40,850 bases of DNA from the NCBI GenBank assembly GCA_018623515.1, contig JAAZVL010000008.1:1-40850 (forward strand). Reading direction: 5' to 3'. The translations under genes and the position numbers were made by a program. The DNA comes from Marinobacter sp. GTDB taxonomy: Bacteria > Pseudomonadota > Gammaproteobacteria > Pseudomonadales > Oleiphilaceae. A model generated the notes under the pieces. That model was not told the DNA's origin and made no database searches. It was given only the letters and a program-made list of their open reading frames with translations. Below, piece after piece: positions 16,312 through 25,609 of this stretch; the first letter of the stretch is position 1; every line of letters begins with the position of its first letter.

Positions 16312-16917
16312 CTACCCCACCGGCCCACTATGAAACCGGAATTCACTATCCGGCGCCTCGATCAATTCCTTCTCGATTGCCAGAAACTCCCCCACCCGCT
16401 CATCCACAGGCCCGCCATTTGCCTGCACCGCCAGCTTCAGGTAGTCCTGATAATGCCGCGCCTCAGACTTCAGCAGGCCGTTATAGAAATCCGCCAGCTT
16501 GTCATCCAGATACGGCGCCAGCGCGGCAAACCGCTCACAGGAGCGGGCCTCGATAATCGCACCGACAATCAGCACATCCACCAGCCGTCCCGGATCCTCG
16601 GTGCGCACCGCCTGCCGCAGCCCGGCGGCATAACGGGCCGGTGTCAGGTGGCCGTACTCCACGCCGCGCCTGTTCATGATCGCCAGGACCTGCTCGAAAT
16701 GGCGCAACTCTTCCCGCGCCAGCCGGGACATCTTGTTCAGCAGGTCGCTGTTGTCCACGTAGCGGTACATCAGGCTGAGCGCCGTGGAAGCCGCTTTCTT
16801 CTCGCAGTGAGCATGGTCGATCAGCAACAGGTCCTGATTGGCCAGGGCATTGTCAATCCACTGCTGTGGCGTGCGGCACGGGAGAAAATCGTGAATCTCT
16901 TGCAGGGCGTCGGTCAT
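16312..16917 (-). CDS. miaE: tRNA 2-methylthio-N6-isopentenyladenosine(37) hydroxylase
   Basis: Diiron monooxygenase that hydroxylates the isopentenyl group of ms2i6A37 in tRNAs reading UNN codons. The 201-residue ferritin-like four-helix protein carries the iron ligands E39 (HCEKKAAS), E70 and H73 (REELRHFEQ), E123 (IIEARSCERF), E152 and H155 (SEARHYQDY). ATG 16917 was preferred over a GTG at 16962, because a TATACT box at 16951-16956 would start transcription between the two. The gene is single, convergent with finR and divergent from acnB. The enzyme needs oxygen, which fits an aerobic lifestyle. Confidence 0.94.
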   Translation of the reverse strand: MTDALQEIHDFLPCRTPQQWIDNALANQDLLLIDHAHCEKKAASTALSLMYRYVDNSDLLNKMSRLAREELRHFEQVLAIMNRRGVEYGHLTPARYAAGLRQAVRTEDPGRLVDVLIVGAIIEARSCERFAALAPYLDDKLADFYNGLLKSEARHYQDYLKLAVQANGGPVDERVGEFLAIEKELIEAPDSEFRFHSGPVG

Positions 16918-16950
16918 ATCGGATTTCGGGCTGAAAATTCGGGAGGCGGG

Positions 16951-16956
16951 AGTATA
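16951..16956 (-). promoter_or_regulatory. Predicted -10 box of miaE
   Basis: TATACT on the minus strand, about 34 bases upstream of ATG 16917. No clear -35. It favours the short miaE reading. Confidence 0.4.
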
Positions 16957-16991
16957 GCGCACTTAGCAGATTCCTCCGACCTCTGTCCAAC

Positions 16992-17020
16992 TTAACTTTA
17001 TAAGGGGTTTCCTATAGAAT
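16992..17020 (+). promoter_or_regulatory. Candidate acnB promoter
   Basis: TTAACT (16992-16997), a 17-bp spacer and TAGAAT (17015-17020). Transcription would start near 17027, giving a leader of about 145 bases that contains the whole hairpin at 17035-17096. Confidence 0.45.
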
Positions 17021-17034
17021 GCAGCGCCAGTTCA

Positions 17035-17096
17035 GGGAGTCTCTGAATAAATCCTGAAACCCCATCGGTGATTTGAGGCGTTATTCAGAGGCTCCC
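17035..17096 (+). repeat. 62-bp hairpin in the acnB leader (MITE- or REP-like, or RNA structure)
   Basis: Outer arms GGGAGTCTCTGAATAA (17035-17050) and TTATTCAGAGGCTCCC (17081-17096) pair at 15 of 16 positions. The inner sequence continues pairing with some mismatches (TCCTGAAA with TTTGAGGC), leaving a loop of about 12 bases. The ends resemble terminal inverted repeats of small insertion-type elements. No clear target-site duplication is seen. If transcribed it forms a strong stem-loop about 75 bases before the acnB start codon. Confidence 0.7.
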
Positions 17097-17172
17097 GCGG
17101 CCTTTTCGCCATAAAACTCCCGCCAGGCATGATGCCAACCGCGGGACATTCCAACTGATGAGGGTCCATATC

Positions 17173-19767
17173 GTGTTAGAAGCATATCGTGAGCACGTTG
17201 CCGAACGTGAAGCCCTGGGTATCCCGCCCAAGCCCCTGAACGCCGAGCAGACCGCAGCCCTGGTCGAGCTGCTGAAGAACCCGCCGGCGGGTGAAGAGGA
17301 AACCCTGGTATACCTGCTGGAAAACCGCATTCCGCCAGGCGTGGACGAAGCCGCTTACGTCAAAGCCGCATTCTTGTCCGCTATCGCCAAAGGCGAAGCT
17401 ACGTCCCCGCTGATCAGCAAGGAATATGCTGTAAAGCTGCTGGGCATGATGCAGGGTGGTTACAATATCGAGACTCTGGTTGAGCTGCTGGATGACAGCG
17501 AACTGGCTGAACTGGCCGGTGAGCAGCTGAAGAAGACCCTGCTGATGTTCGACGCCTTCAACGACGTGAAGGAAAAGATGGACGCCGGTAACGCCGTCGC
17601 CAAGTCTGTTGTTGAATCCTGGGCCAATGCCGAGTGGTTCACCAGCAAGAAGAAGGTTCCCGAGAGCATGAAGATGGTTGTGTTCAAGGTAACCGGCGAA
17701 ACCAACACCGACGATCTGTCCCCGGCTCCGGATGCCTGGTCCCGCCCGGACATCCCGCTGCACGCCCGCGCAGCCTATAAAATGGAGCGTGACGGCCTGA
17801 AGCCGGAAGAGCCCGGCGTAACCGGCCCGATGAGCCAGATCGAAGAAATCAAATCCAAGGGCCTTCCAGTTGCCTTCGTAGGAGACGTAGTCGGTACCGG
17901 TTCTTCCCGTAAGTCTGCCACCAACTCCGTTCTGTGGTTCTTCGGTGAAGACATCCCGGGCGTGCCGAACAAGCGTGCTGGCGGTGTCTGTATCGGTAAC
18001 AAGGTTGCCCCGATCTTCTTCAACACCATGGAAGACGCCGGTGCCCTGGTATTCGAAGCCCCGGTTGACAACATGAACATGGGCGACGTAATCGAAATCC
18101 GCCCGTACGAAGGCAAGATCCTGAACGAAGCCGGCGAAACCATCTCCGAGTTCAAGTTCAAATCTGATGTGATCCTGGACGAAGTTCAGGCCGGCGGCCG
18201 TATTCCGCTGATCATCGGCCGTGGTCTGACCAACAAGGCCCGCCAGGCTCTGGGCATGGGCGCTACTGACATCTTCCGTCTGCCGAAAGATCCTGAAGCT
18301 GGCGACAAGGGTTTCACCCTGGCCCAGAAGATGGTTGGCAAGGCCTGTGGTCTGCCGGAAGGCAAAGGCGTTCGCCCGAACACCTACTGTGAGCCGCACA
18401 TGACCACCGTAGGCTCCCAGGACACCACTGGCCCGATGACCCGTGACGAGCTGAAAGACCTGGCGTGTCTGGGCTTCCAGGCAGACCTGGTAATGCAGTC
18501 CTTCTGTCACACCGCCGCTTATCCGAAGCCGGTTGACGTTGAAATGCAGCACACCCTGCCGGACTTCATCCGCACCCGTGGCGGTGTTTCCCTGCGGCCG
18601 GGCGACGGCATCATCCATTCCTGGCTGAACCGCATGCTGCTGCCGGACACCGTGGGTACCGGTGGTGACTCCCACACCCGTTTCCCGATGGGCATCTCCT
18701 TCCCGGCCGGTTCTGGCCTGGTGGCATTTGCCGCTGCTACCGGCGTTATGCCGCTGGATATGCCGGAATCGGTTCTGGTTCGCTTCAAAGGCGAAATGCA
18801 GCCTGGCATCACCCTGCGTGACCTGGTACACGCCATCCCGCTGTACGGCATCAAGCAGGGCATGCTGACCGTTGAGAAGAAAGGCAAGATCAACGAATTC
18901 TCCGGTCGCATCCTGGAGATCGAAGGTCTGGAGCACCTGACCGTCGAGCAGGCGTTCGAGCTGTCTGACGCCTCTGCCGAGCGCTCCGCGGCCGGTTGTA
19001 CCATCAACCTGTCCGAAGAGTCCGTGGCCGAGTACCTGCGCTCCAACATCACCATGCTGCGCTGGATGATTGCCGAAGGTTACGGCGATCCGCGTACCCT
19101 GGAGCGCCGTGCCCAGCAGATGGAAGAGTGGCTGAAGGATCCGAAGCTGATGCGTGCCGACAAGGACGCGGAATACGCCCACGTGATCGAGATCGATCTG
19201 GCCGACATCAAGGAGCCGATCGTGTGCTGCCCGAACGATCCGGACGACGCCAAGTTCCTGTCCGAAGTGGCTGGCGACAAGGTGGACGAAGTGTTCATCG
19301 GTTCCTGCATGACCAACATCGGTCACTTCCGTGCCGCTGGTAAGCTGCTGGAGCAGCACAAGGGCGCCCTGAGCACCCGTCTGTGGATGTCTCCGCCTAC
19401 CAAGATGGACCAGCAGCAGCTGATGGAAGAAGGCTACTTCAACACCTACGGCACCGCCGGTGTTCGTACCGAGATGCCGGGCTGCTCCCTGTGCATGGGT
19501 AACCAGGCACGTGTCGCTCCGAAGTCGACTGTTCTGTCCACCTCCACCCGTAACTTCCCGAATCGCCTGGGCGATGGTGCCAACGTGTACCTGACCTCTG
19601 CGGAACTGGCAGCTGTGGGCGCGGTACTGGGCAAACTCCCGACTCCCCAGGAGTACATGGAGTACGCCAAGGACCTGAACAGCATGTCGAAAGAGATCTA
19701 CCGTTATCTCAACTTCGACCAGATGGAGGAGTACACCAAGAAAGCGTCCGAGGCCAACGTTGCCTAA
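17173..19767 (+). CDS. acnB: Aconitate hydratase B
   Basis: TCA-cycle enzyme isomerising citrate to isocitrate; in some bacteria also an iron-responsive mRNA-binding protein. The protein is about 864 residues, matching AcnB. The start is GTG 17173 ([13 protein letters not shown] aligns with the family N-terminus), with GAGGG about 8 bases upstream; ATG 17158 in the same frame would add five residues. Order as in AcnB: HEAT-like N-terminal domain, swivel domain ([19 protein letters not shown]), then the catalytic core. The iron-sulfur ligands are C712 ([17 protein letters not shown]), C771 and C774 ([12 protein letters not shown]). Codon use is more biased than in the neighbours (many CGT, GGT and CTG), which suggests high expression. 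The gene is single, with its own leader and terminator. Confidence 0.97.
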   Translation: MLEAYREHVAEREALGIPPKPLNAEQTAALVELLKNPPAGEEETLVYLLENRIPPGVDEAAYVKAAFLSAIAKGEATSPLISKEYAVKLLGMMQGGYNIETLVELLDDSELAELAGEQLKKTLLMFDAFNDVKEKMDAGNAVAKSVVESWANAEWFTSKKKVPESMKMVVFKVTGETNTDDLSPAPDAWSRPDIPLHARAAYKMERDGLKPEEPGVTGPMSQIEEIKSKGLPVAFVGDVVGTGSSRKSATNSVLWFFGEDIPGVPNKRAGGVCIGNKVAPIFFNTMEDAGALVFEAPVDNMNMGDVIEIRPYEGKILNEAGETISEFKFKSDVILDEVQAGGRIPLIIGRGLTNKARQALGMGATDIFRLPKDPEAGDKGFTLAQKMVGKACGLPEGKGVRPNTYCEPHMTTVGSQDTTGPMTRDELKDLACLGFQADLVMQSFCHTAAYPKPVDVEMQHTLPDFIRTRGGVSLRPGDGIIHSWLNRMLLPDTVGTGGDSHTRFPMGISFPAGSGLVAFAAATGVMPLDMPESVLVRFKGEMQPGITLRDLVHAIPLYGIKQGMLTVEKKGKINEFSGRILEIEGLEHLTVEQAFELSDASAERSAAGCTINLSEESVAEYLRSNITMLRWMIAEGYGDPRTLERRAQQMEEWLKDPKLMRADKDAEYAHVIEIDLADIKEPIVCCPNDPDDAKFLSEVAGDKVDEVFIGSCMTNIGHFRAAGKLLEQHKGALSTRLWMSPPTKMDQQQLMEEGYFNTYGTAGVRTEMPGCSLCMGNQARVAPKSTVLSTSTRNFPNRLGDGANVYLTSAELAAVGAVLGKLPTPQEYMEYAKDLNSMSKEIYRYLNFDQMEEYTKKASEANVA

Positions 19768-19795
19768 GTCGCTTCTGGAGTAACCTCCAACAAAA

Positions 19796-19822
19796 ACGCC
19801 AGCCCTCGGGCTGGCGTTTTTT
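19796..19822 (+). terminator. Rho-independent terminator of acnB
   Basis: Stem ACGCCAGCC/GGCTGGCGT with a short CTC-type loop and a run of six T. An A run on the other side means it may also serve the convergent minus-strand TauE gene. Confidence 0.92.
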
Positions 19823-19846
19823 ATTGCGTCCGCACTGCTGGCGGCA

Positions 19847-20593
19847 TCAGTAGAAAATCAGTCGGATCAGAATGGCCGCCACCATCACCAGCGTCAGCCA
19901 TTTCACCCACCGGGCGCCCTGACTGCTCAGGTTCACCTTTACCGCCAGAAACGCACCGACAATGTTGCCAACCGCCAGCGTCAGACCCATCCCCCACCGC
20001 ACCTGATCGTTGAGCGCAAAGATCAATAATGCCGGCACGGTATAAAGCAGGATGATCGACACCTTGAATACGTTCACCTGGGGCAGGTCAATCTTCAGAA
20101 TCCGGTACAGAACCACCAGGAACAGCGCCCCAACCCCGACCTGGATAAAGCCGCCATACAGGCCGATCAGGAACATGGCCAGGTAGATGACCGGCCCGAG
20201 ACGGTCCGTGGTGAGTGGCCGGGTATCCAGGTTTGGCTGCGGCAACAGCATGAACACCGATACGCCGATCATGGCGAGGATGAGCACCAGCTCGAAAACC
20301 GCATCCGGGACCCAGGTGGCGATCCAGGCCCCGAACAATGAGCCAATGACTGCAGGAACCGCCAGGTGCAGGCTGACCCTGAGGTTGCCGTGCCCCATAC
20401 GGCGGAAACCGCTGGCCGCAGTAATACTCTGGAGGGTGATCGCCACCCGGTTGGTGCCATTGGCCACCTGGGGTGGAAGCCCCAGGAACATCAGCAACGG
20501 CAGGGTCAGCATGGAGCCGCCGGCCGATAGCACATTGATAAACCCGGCGATGCCTCCGATCGCCAGAAGAGCCAGTACTTCCGCAATGGTCAT
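19847..20593 (-). CDS. TauE/SafE family anion exporter
   Basis: 248-residue inner-membrane protein of the TauE/SafE (formerly DUF81) family, with about eight predicted helices. It begins LALLAIGGIAGFINVLSAGGSMLTLPLLMFLG, the first of two repeated half-motifs; the second lies near LIGLYGGFIQVGVGALFLVVL. Relatives export sulfite, sulfoacetate or related organic anions. It starts 13 bp after the TRAP permease stop, with GGAGC before the ATG, so it is probably in the TRAP operon. That position hints at handling a product of the substrate imported by the TRAP system, but the anion is unknown. Confidence 0.9.
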   Translation of the reverse strand: MTIAEVLALLAIGGIAGFINVLSAGGSMLTLPLLMFLGLPPQVANGTNRVAITLQSITAASGFRRMGHGNLRVSLHLAVPAVIGSLFGAWIATWVPDAVFELVLILAMIGVSVFMLLPQPNLDTRPLTTDRLGPVIYLAMFLIGLYGGFIQVGVGALFLVVLYRILKIDLPQVNVFKVSIILLYTVPALLIFALNDQVRWGMGLTLAVGNIVGAFLAVKVNLSSQGARWVKWLTLVMVAAILIRLIFY

Positions 20594-20606
20594 GGACGCA
20601 GCTCCA

Positions 20607-22757
20607 TCATGCTTTTGCCGTAGCCGGAACGATTCCCCGGCCCTGGCGGCTGCTCCAGATAAACACCAGTACGAAAATCACCAGGCCCGCGGCATCCAGC
20701 ATCACCTGGCCGTGGGGCCAGAGCATCAGGGCGCCTATCGGGAACATCACCAGCCGCACCACCGGGTTCAGCGGATGCTCCAGATACCCCTCCAGGCCCG
20801 CAATGATGGCGTAGATGCCAAACAGCGCGAAGCAGAACACCCGGATCACCTCGGTGAAGTCGCCGGTGATCAGCGGCGAATAGGCAAACAGCAACGGCAC
20901 GATATACAGGCCCTTGGCCAGCTTCCAGGCGGTAAACCCGGTGCGCATCTGCGGCGTGCCGGCGATGGCTGCGGCCGCAAAGGCAGTCAGACAGACCGGT
21001 GGAGTGACATTGGAATCCTGGGAAAGCCAGAAAATGATCATGTGGGCCGCCACGAGGGCCATGGACAGGGTCGCCGGTGACAGCGACTGGTCCAGCAACT
21101 GGCTGCTGAAAGTGTCTGGAACCACTGCCAGCAGTTCCATGGCGGTTGCCCGGTCCATAGGCGCATTGAGCAGCTCCACCTTGTCCGGCGCCGCCAGCAT
21201 GAAAATGGCCTTTGCCTGTTCGGGCAGATTGCCGGCCATCACCATCTCGAGAAGCTGGCTCTGGGCAATCAGCTGGTAGATGGCCGGAGCCGACAGCGTC
21301 GCCAGAACGATGTAGGCCGCGGTCACCGGCAACCCCATACCCAGGATCAGCGAGGCCAGGGCCACCAGGATAATGGTCACCAGCAGGCTGCCCCCGGCCC
21401 AGTCGGTAATCATCAGCGAGAAGGTATTACCGATACCGGTGGTGGAAACCACCATCACGATCAGGCCGACGGTAATCAGCAGAATCGCGGTGGTCATGAT
21501 ATTGCGCGCACCCATGGCCAGGGCATCAAGAATATCCCGGAAGCCCATCGGGTGCTTCGACAACCAGGAAGCCACGATTACCGACAGGATAGCGATACCA
21601 GCCGCGTAAGTCGGGGTAAAGCCATAGATCAGTGCCGCCACCAGGACCACCAGCGGCAGCAGGAAGTGCCAGCCGCCCTTGAGTACCTCGGCCAGTCGGG
21701 GAGCTTCATCGTCCTCCAGCTTGACCGCATGGCTGCGCTTGGCCTCGATCCGCACGAACATCGCCACGGACAGGAAATACAGCAGCGCCGGCAAAGCTGC
21801 CACTCCGATGATGGTCAGGTAGGACACCTGGGTGTACGACGCCATGATGAAGGCACCCGCCCCCATGACCGGCGGCATCAGCTGCCCACCGGTGGAAGCC
21901 GCCGCCTCGACCCCGGCCGAAAACCTCGCCGGAAAACCGGATTTGCGCATCAACGGGATGGTAATAACGCCGGTGGAAACCGTGTTGGCCACACTGGAAC
22001 CGGAGACCGAACCCATCAGGCCCGAAGAGAACACCGCCACAAAGCCTGGCCCGCCAACAAAGCGCCCGGCGGCACAACGGGCCAGCTCGATAATGAAATC
22101 CCCTGCCCCCGACTTCACCAGGAACGCCCCGAACAGGATGAACATGAATACGTAGGTCCAGGAGATACGGGCAATGGAACCGAGCATGCCCTGACCGCCG
22201 ATGTAGGAGCGGAACAGCACCGTCTCCCAGGTCAGGCCCGGGAAATTGAAAATGCCTCCAACGTACTGGCCCCACCAGGCCACGTAGGTCAGCGCCACGA
22301 TGCAGAGCAAGGGGATAAACCAGCCGACTGTGCGACGCGCAAACTCGAGAACCAACACCACGGCCGTGATGGAAACCAGCCAGTCCGTGGTGTTGAAGTT
22401 GACCCCACGTTCATACAGCGCCGTTTCGAAAACAATCAGGTAGAACGCACAGGCCAGGGCCAGCAGCCCGAGAATGACATCAACGCCGAGCACCAGCCGT
22501 TGCCCCGCTGTCGAGCGGACCCTCAACATCGGCGTGGTCAGGGTACAGATCAGCCCGAACAGCCCGAAGTGCAGCGCCGAGGTCCACAACTCGGACAATG
22601 TCGAGATGGTGTTGAAGTACAGGTGTGTCAGTGAGGTCAGTATGGCCAGGCCAAAGATCACCGGCCCGAGGAGCCGGTGATCAAGGCGTTCGCTGGCCCC
22701 ACTGACACTTTCATCCCGGATCCCTTCGAGGGATCCGTCCTTTTCCGTGTCAGTCAC
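20607..22757 (-). CDS. TRAP transporter fused permease (DctQ-DctM, 4TM/12TM type)
   Basis: Secondary importer driven by an ion gradient. The 716-residue protein fuses the small (Q) and large (M) TRAP membrane subunits. Residues 28-165 hold the Q-like helices. The M domain follows with GGPGFVAVFSSGLMGSVSGSSVANTVSTGVITIP and ASTGGQLMPPVMGAGAFIMA, hallmarks of fused TAXI-TRAP permeases. The start is GTG 22757, 2 bp after the stop of the binding-protein gene, with a weak ribosome-binding site, so translational coupling is likely. Fused QM proteins usually pair with TAXI binding proteins, and one is encoded next door. Confidence 0.95.
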   Translation of the reverse strand: MTDTEKDGSLEGIRDESVSGASERLDHRLLGPVIFGLAILTSLTHLYFNTISTLSELWTSALHFGLFGLICTLTTPMLRVRSTAGQRLVLGVDVILGLLALACAFYLIVFETALYERGVNFNTTDWLVSITAVVLVLEFARRTVGWFIPLLCIVALTYVAWWGQYVGGIFNFPGLTWETVLFRSYIGGQGMLGSIARISWTYVFMFILFGAFLVKSGAGDFIIELARCAAGRFVGGPGFVAVFSSGLMGSVSGSSVANTVSTGVITIPLMRKSGFPARFSAGVEAAASTGGQLMPPVMGAGAFIMASYTQVSYLTIIGVAALPALLYFLSVAMFVRIEAKRSHAVKLEDDEAPRLAEVLKGGWHFLLPLVVLVAALIYGFTPTYAAGIAILSVIVASWLSKHPMGFRDILDALAMGARNIMTTAILLITVGLIVMVVSTTGIGNTFSLMITDWAGGSLLVTIILVALASLILGMGLPVTAAYIVLATLSAPAIYQLIAQSQLLEMVMAGNLPEQAKAIFMLAAPDKVELLNAPMDRATAMELLAVVPDTFSSQLLDQSLSPATLSMALVAAHMIIFWLSQDSNVTPPVCLTAFAAAAIAGTPQMRTGFTAWKLAKGLYIVPLLFAYSPLITGDFTEVIRVFCFALFGIYAIIAGLEGYLEHPLNPVVRLVMFPIGALMLWPHGQVMLDAAGLVIFVLVFIWSSRQGRGIVPATAKA

Positions 22758-22759
22758 GG

Positions 22760-23770
22760 TTATTTCGCGATCAGACGATCAGGAATGGTCAGCCCCTGCT
22801 CCTGGTAGAAACGGGCGGCGCCCGGATGCAGTGGCATGGGCAGACCAGCAATCGCCTTTTCCAGCGCCATGGCCTTGGTTGCCGGGTGGATGTTGTTCAG
22901 GAACGGCAGGTTGGCATAGATGGTCTTGGTGATCTCGTACACATCTTCCTCCGAAACATCCGCCCGCACAGCCAGGATGTTCGGCTGGGCAATGGTATTG
23001 ATGTCCTCGTCCTGGTTCGGATAGGTGCCGGCAGGAATGTTGTACGAGCTCCAGAGTTCAAAATCGCTGTTGACCTGGGCCAACTGCTCTTCCGTGAAGT
23101 TGAGGGTGGTAATGTCCTCCCCCATGTTGGCATAGGCACGGGTCACGGCCGATGCGGGAACGCCCGCCGGGATATTCATGCCGTCAATGTTACCGTTCTG
23201 CAGGGCATCGGCACTCGGACCATAACCAAGGTAGGCCATGTCCATCTGTTCCAGATCCACGCCAAGATTGCCCAGGATGAAACGCCCGGAGCCCTCGGTT
23301 CCGGAGTTGCGGGCGCCGATGGAGAACGTCTCGCCATACAGGTTGGTCATGTCCTCGATGGTGCCGGTCTCCGCCAACTCATTACGAACCACGAAATGCT
23401 CAACGTTCTGCCAGAGCATGGAGACCGAACGCAGGTTCTTGTAAGCCTTGGGGACCGGACCGGTGCCGTTCCAGGCATAGGCACCATAGAGCCCCTGAAG
23501 AATGCCGAACTGGATCTGCCCTTCGTCCATCAGTTTCAGGTTCTCGCCGGAGCCGGCGGAACTGATGGCAGAGACGGAAATGCCGGTCTTCGGTTCAAGT
23601 TTCACCTTGATCAGGGTGGAGATGGCGACCCCCACCGGGTAATAGGTGCCGCCGGTCGTGGCCGTACCCATGACATAGTTGCCCTCGGCGTGAGCCGTGA
23701 GCGGAGAAAGGGAAACCGCTGCGGCAGCAACCAGCCCCATGGCGGATTTCAGGAAGTTTCGGTTGATCAT
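22760..23770 (-). CDS. TAXI-family TRAP transporter solute-binding protein
   Basis: Periplasmic receptor that hands substrate to the fused TRAP permease. The 336-residue protein has a signal peptide (about 1-28, ending AHA). The mature start YVMGTATTGGTYYPVGVAI is the classic TAXI motif. SSAGSGENLKLMDEGQIQFGILQG and the IGARNSGTEGSGRFIL stretch continue the family pattern, and the C-terminus HPGAARFYQEQGL is also typical. It is the first gene of the receptor, permease, exporter run. TAXI proteins bind acidic compounds such as glutamate, 2-oxoglutarate or sulfonates; the substrate here cannot be read. Confidence 0.95.
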   Translation of the reverse strand: MINRNFLKSAMGLVAAAAVSLSPLTAHAEGNYVMGTATTGGTYYPVGVAISTLIKVKLEPKTGISVSAISSAGSGENLKLMDEGQIQFGILQGLYGAYAWNGTGPVPKAYKNLRSVSMLWQNVEHFVVRNELAETGTIEDMTNLYGETFSIGARNSGTEGSGRFILGNLGVDLEQMDMAYLGYGPSADALQNGNIDGMNIPAGVPASAVTRAYANMGEDITTLNFTEEQLAQVNSDFELWSSYNIPAGTYPNQDEDINTIAQPNILAVRADVSEEDVYEITKTIYANLPFLNNIHPATKAMALEKAIAGLPMPLHPGAARFYQEQGLTIPDRLIAK

Positions 23771-23891
23771 AACCCGTTGCCCCTTTTGGTTATTTTTACT
23801 GGTTTGGTGGACTTTAACCCTCTCAACATAGTCGTTAGATCATCCGGTTTCCACCCGCGAGGCAAACATAACTTTCTGTTACGGCACAAAA

Positions 23892-23919
23892 AAGCCCCCG
23901 ACACCAGTGCCGGGGGCTT
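23892..23919 (-). terminator. Rho-independent terminator of putP
   Basis: Stem AAGCCCCCG/CGGGGGCTT, followed on the minus strand by six T. It lies between putP and the TAXI gene and should insulate the TRAP operon from proline genes. Confidence 0.9.
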
Positions 23920-23957
23920 GTTGTATCCGGGATTATCTCCCGACCACAGTTACTGCC

Positions 23958-25451
23958 TTACGGCAGGTTGTGATACCGCGCCTTGATGGCCTTGTCGAAG
24001 CCGGCCAGGATATCGGCATGCGGCTTGTCGCCGATCTTGGACACGACCACGATGGCGATGGTGGCGAAGATGAAGCCCGGGATGATCTCGTACAGATCAA
24101 GGATGCCACCGGACATGTTGCCCCAGACCACAACGGTTACACCACCTACGATGATGCCGGCAATGGCGCCCGCCTTGGTCATTTCACGCCAGAACAGGGA
24201 CAGGATCAGGGCCGGACCGAAGGCGGCACCAAAGCCTGCCCAGGCGTAAGACACCAGTTCCAGAACCTTACTGTCCGGGTTCAGGCCCAGGATGCAGGCG
24301 ATGATTGCGATACCGACCACTGCGAAGCGGCCTACCCACACCAGCTCGGCCTGGGAAGCATCCTTGCGGAAGATCGCCTTGTAGAAGTCCTCGGCCAGGG
24401 CGGAAGAGGAAACCAGCAGCTGGGAATCAGCAGTACTCATAATGGCAGCCAGGATGGCGGCCAGCAGGATACCGGCAATCACCGGATGGAACAGGGCGTC
24501 GACCAGCAGCATGAAGGCACGCTCGCCATCTTCCAGCGGGGTCTCAAAGTAGCCGATGGCAGCAAAACCGACCAACAGCGCACCCAGCAGACCCAGGCCA
24601 CTCCAGATCACCGCAATGCGACGGGCAGTCGGTACGTCTTCTTCGCTGCGGATGGCCTTGAAGCGGGCCAGAATGTGGGGCTGGCCGAAGTAACCGAGGC
24701 CCCAGCCCAGCAGGGACAGGATCGCCAGGATACCCAGGGACTCACCGTCGGTCCCGGTGAAGGCACTCATCAGTTCCGGGTTCTTGGCTTCCATGGCGCC
24801 CATGGTTTCGCCCCAGCCGCCGGCCACGTTGATGGCCATGATCGGCACCAGCAACAGAGCAGCGAACATCAGCAGGCCCTGCACCACGTCAGTCCAGGAA
24901 ACCGCCAGGAAGCCACCGAAGAAGGTGTAGGAAACCACCGCGATGGTACCGACGACAACGGCAACGGTGTAATCCAGGCCGAACACGGTTTCAAACAGCT
25001 TGCCGCCTGCAACCAGACCGGAACTGGTGTAGAACAGGAAGAACAGCAGGATGAAGAACGCACAGACCACCCGGAGGATCCGGCTGGTGTCGTTGAAGCG
25101 GTTTTCGAAGAACGACGGCAGCGTGAGCGAGTCACCGGCAGCCAGCGAGTAGGTGCGCAGGCGGCTGGCGACAAACAGCCAGTTCAGCCAGGTACCGACC
25201 AGCAGGCCGACGGCAATCCAGATGGCCTCGAAACCGGCGGCATAGGCATAGCCAGGCAGGCCCAGCAGCAACCAGCCACTCATATCGGAGGCACCAGCAC
25301 TCAGTGCAGAAGGCAGCGGGCCGAGGGAACGGCCGCCGAGTATGTAATCAGAGAGGTTGGAAGTACGCTTCCAGGCCACATAACCGATGCCCAGCATCAG
25401 CAGGATGTAGGCGATAAAGGTTATCGTGACCCCTACGTTATTTCCTATCAT
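23958..25451 (-). CDS. putP: Sodium/proline symporter
   Basis: Inner-membrane transporter importing proline with sodium. The 497-residue solute:sodium symporter has about 13 helices. PutP landmarks are SDYILGGRSLGPLPSALSAGASDMSGWLLLGLPGYAY, FENRFND, the SWTDVVQG segment in helix 4-5, and AILAAIMSTADSQLLVSSSALAEDFY. ATG 25451 has GGAGAAAA about 6 bases before it. It lies downstream of putA on the same strand, 158 bp away. Use as carbon and nitrogen source or as osmolyte are both plausible in a marine bacterium. Confidence 0.96.
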   Translation of the reverse strand: MIGNNVGVTITFIAYILLMLGIGYVAWKRTSNLSDYILGGRSLGPLPSALSAGASDMSGWLLLGLPGYAYAAGFEAIWIAVGLLVGTWLNWLFVASRLRTYSLAAGDSLTLPSFFENRFNDTSRILRVVCAFFILLFFLFYTSSGLVAGGKLFETVFGLDYTVAVVVGTIAVVSYTFFGGFLAVSWTDVVQGLLMFAALLLVPIMAINVAGGWGETMGAMEAKNPELMSAFTGTDGESLGILAILSLLGWGLGYFGQPHILARFKAIRSEEDVPTARRIAVIWSGLGLLGALLVGFAAIGYFETPLEDGERAFMLLVDALFHPVIAGILLAAILAAIMSTADSQLLVSSSALAEDFYKAIFRKDASQAELVWVGRFAVVGIAIIACILGLNPDSKVLELVSYAWAGFGAAFGPALILSLFWREMTKAGAIAGIIVGGVTVVVWGNMSGGILDLYEIIPGFIFATIAIVVVSKIGDKPHADILAGFDKAIKARYHNLP

Positions 25452-25609
25452 TTCGGTTTTCTCCCCGTGCGCTTTTTGGGTTGCTTGTTGTTGACTTGCA
25501 ACGGCTCTCCTTCTGCACCCTGGGTCCAGGATGAGAGGGACAACCCTGATCCGGGCACGTCACCGCCCGAATTCAGTGAGACATCCATGTCTTCTGTTCT
25601 TATTGATCC

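Noticed and set aside
17158-17172. ATG 17158 as the acnB start
   Set aside because: Adds five residues absent from AcnB homologues and would place GAGGG, the likely ribosome-binding site of GTG 17173, inside the coding region; cannot be fully excluded.
17176-19359. 727-codon minus-strand frame antisense to acnB
   Set aside because: Strikingly long, but explained by strong codon bias in acnB, which removes stops on the other strand.
20607-22757. TRAP system apparently missing its small DctQ subunit
   Set aside because: The permease is long enough (716 residues) and has extra N-terminal helices: the Q and M subunits are fused, normal for TAXI systems.
23771-23957. Search for a small RNA or riboswitch between putP and the TAXI gene
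   Set aside because: Only the putP terminator and AT-rich promoter-like sequence are visible; no known riboswitch pattern.
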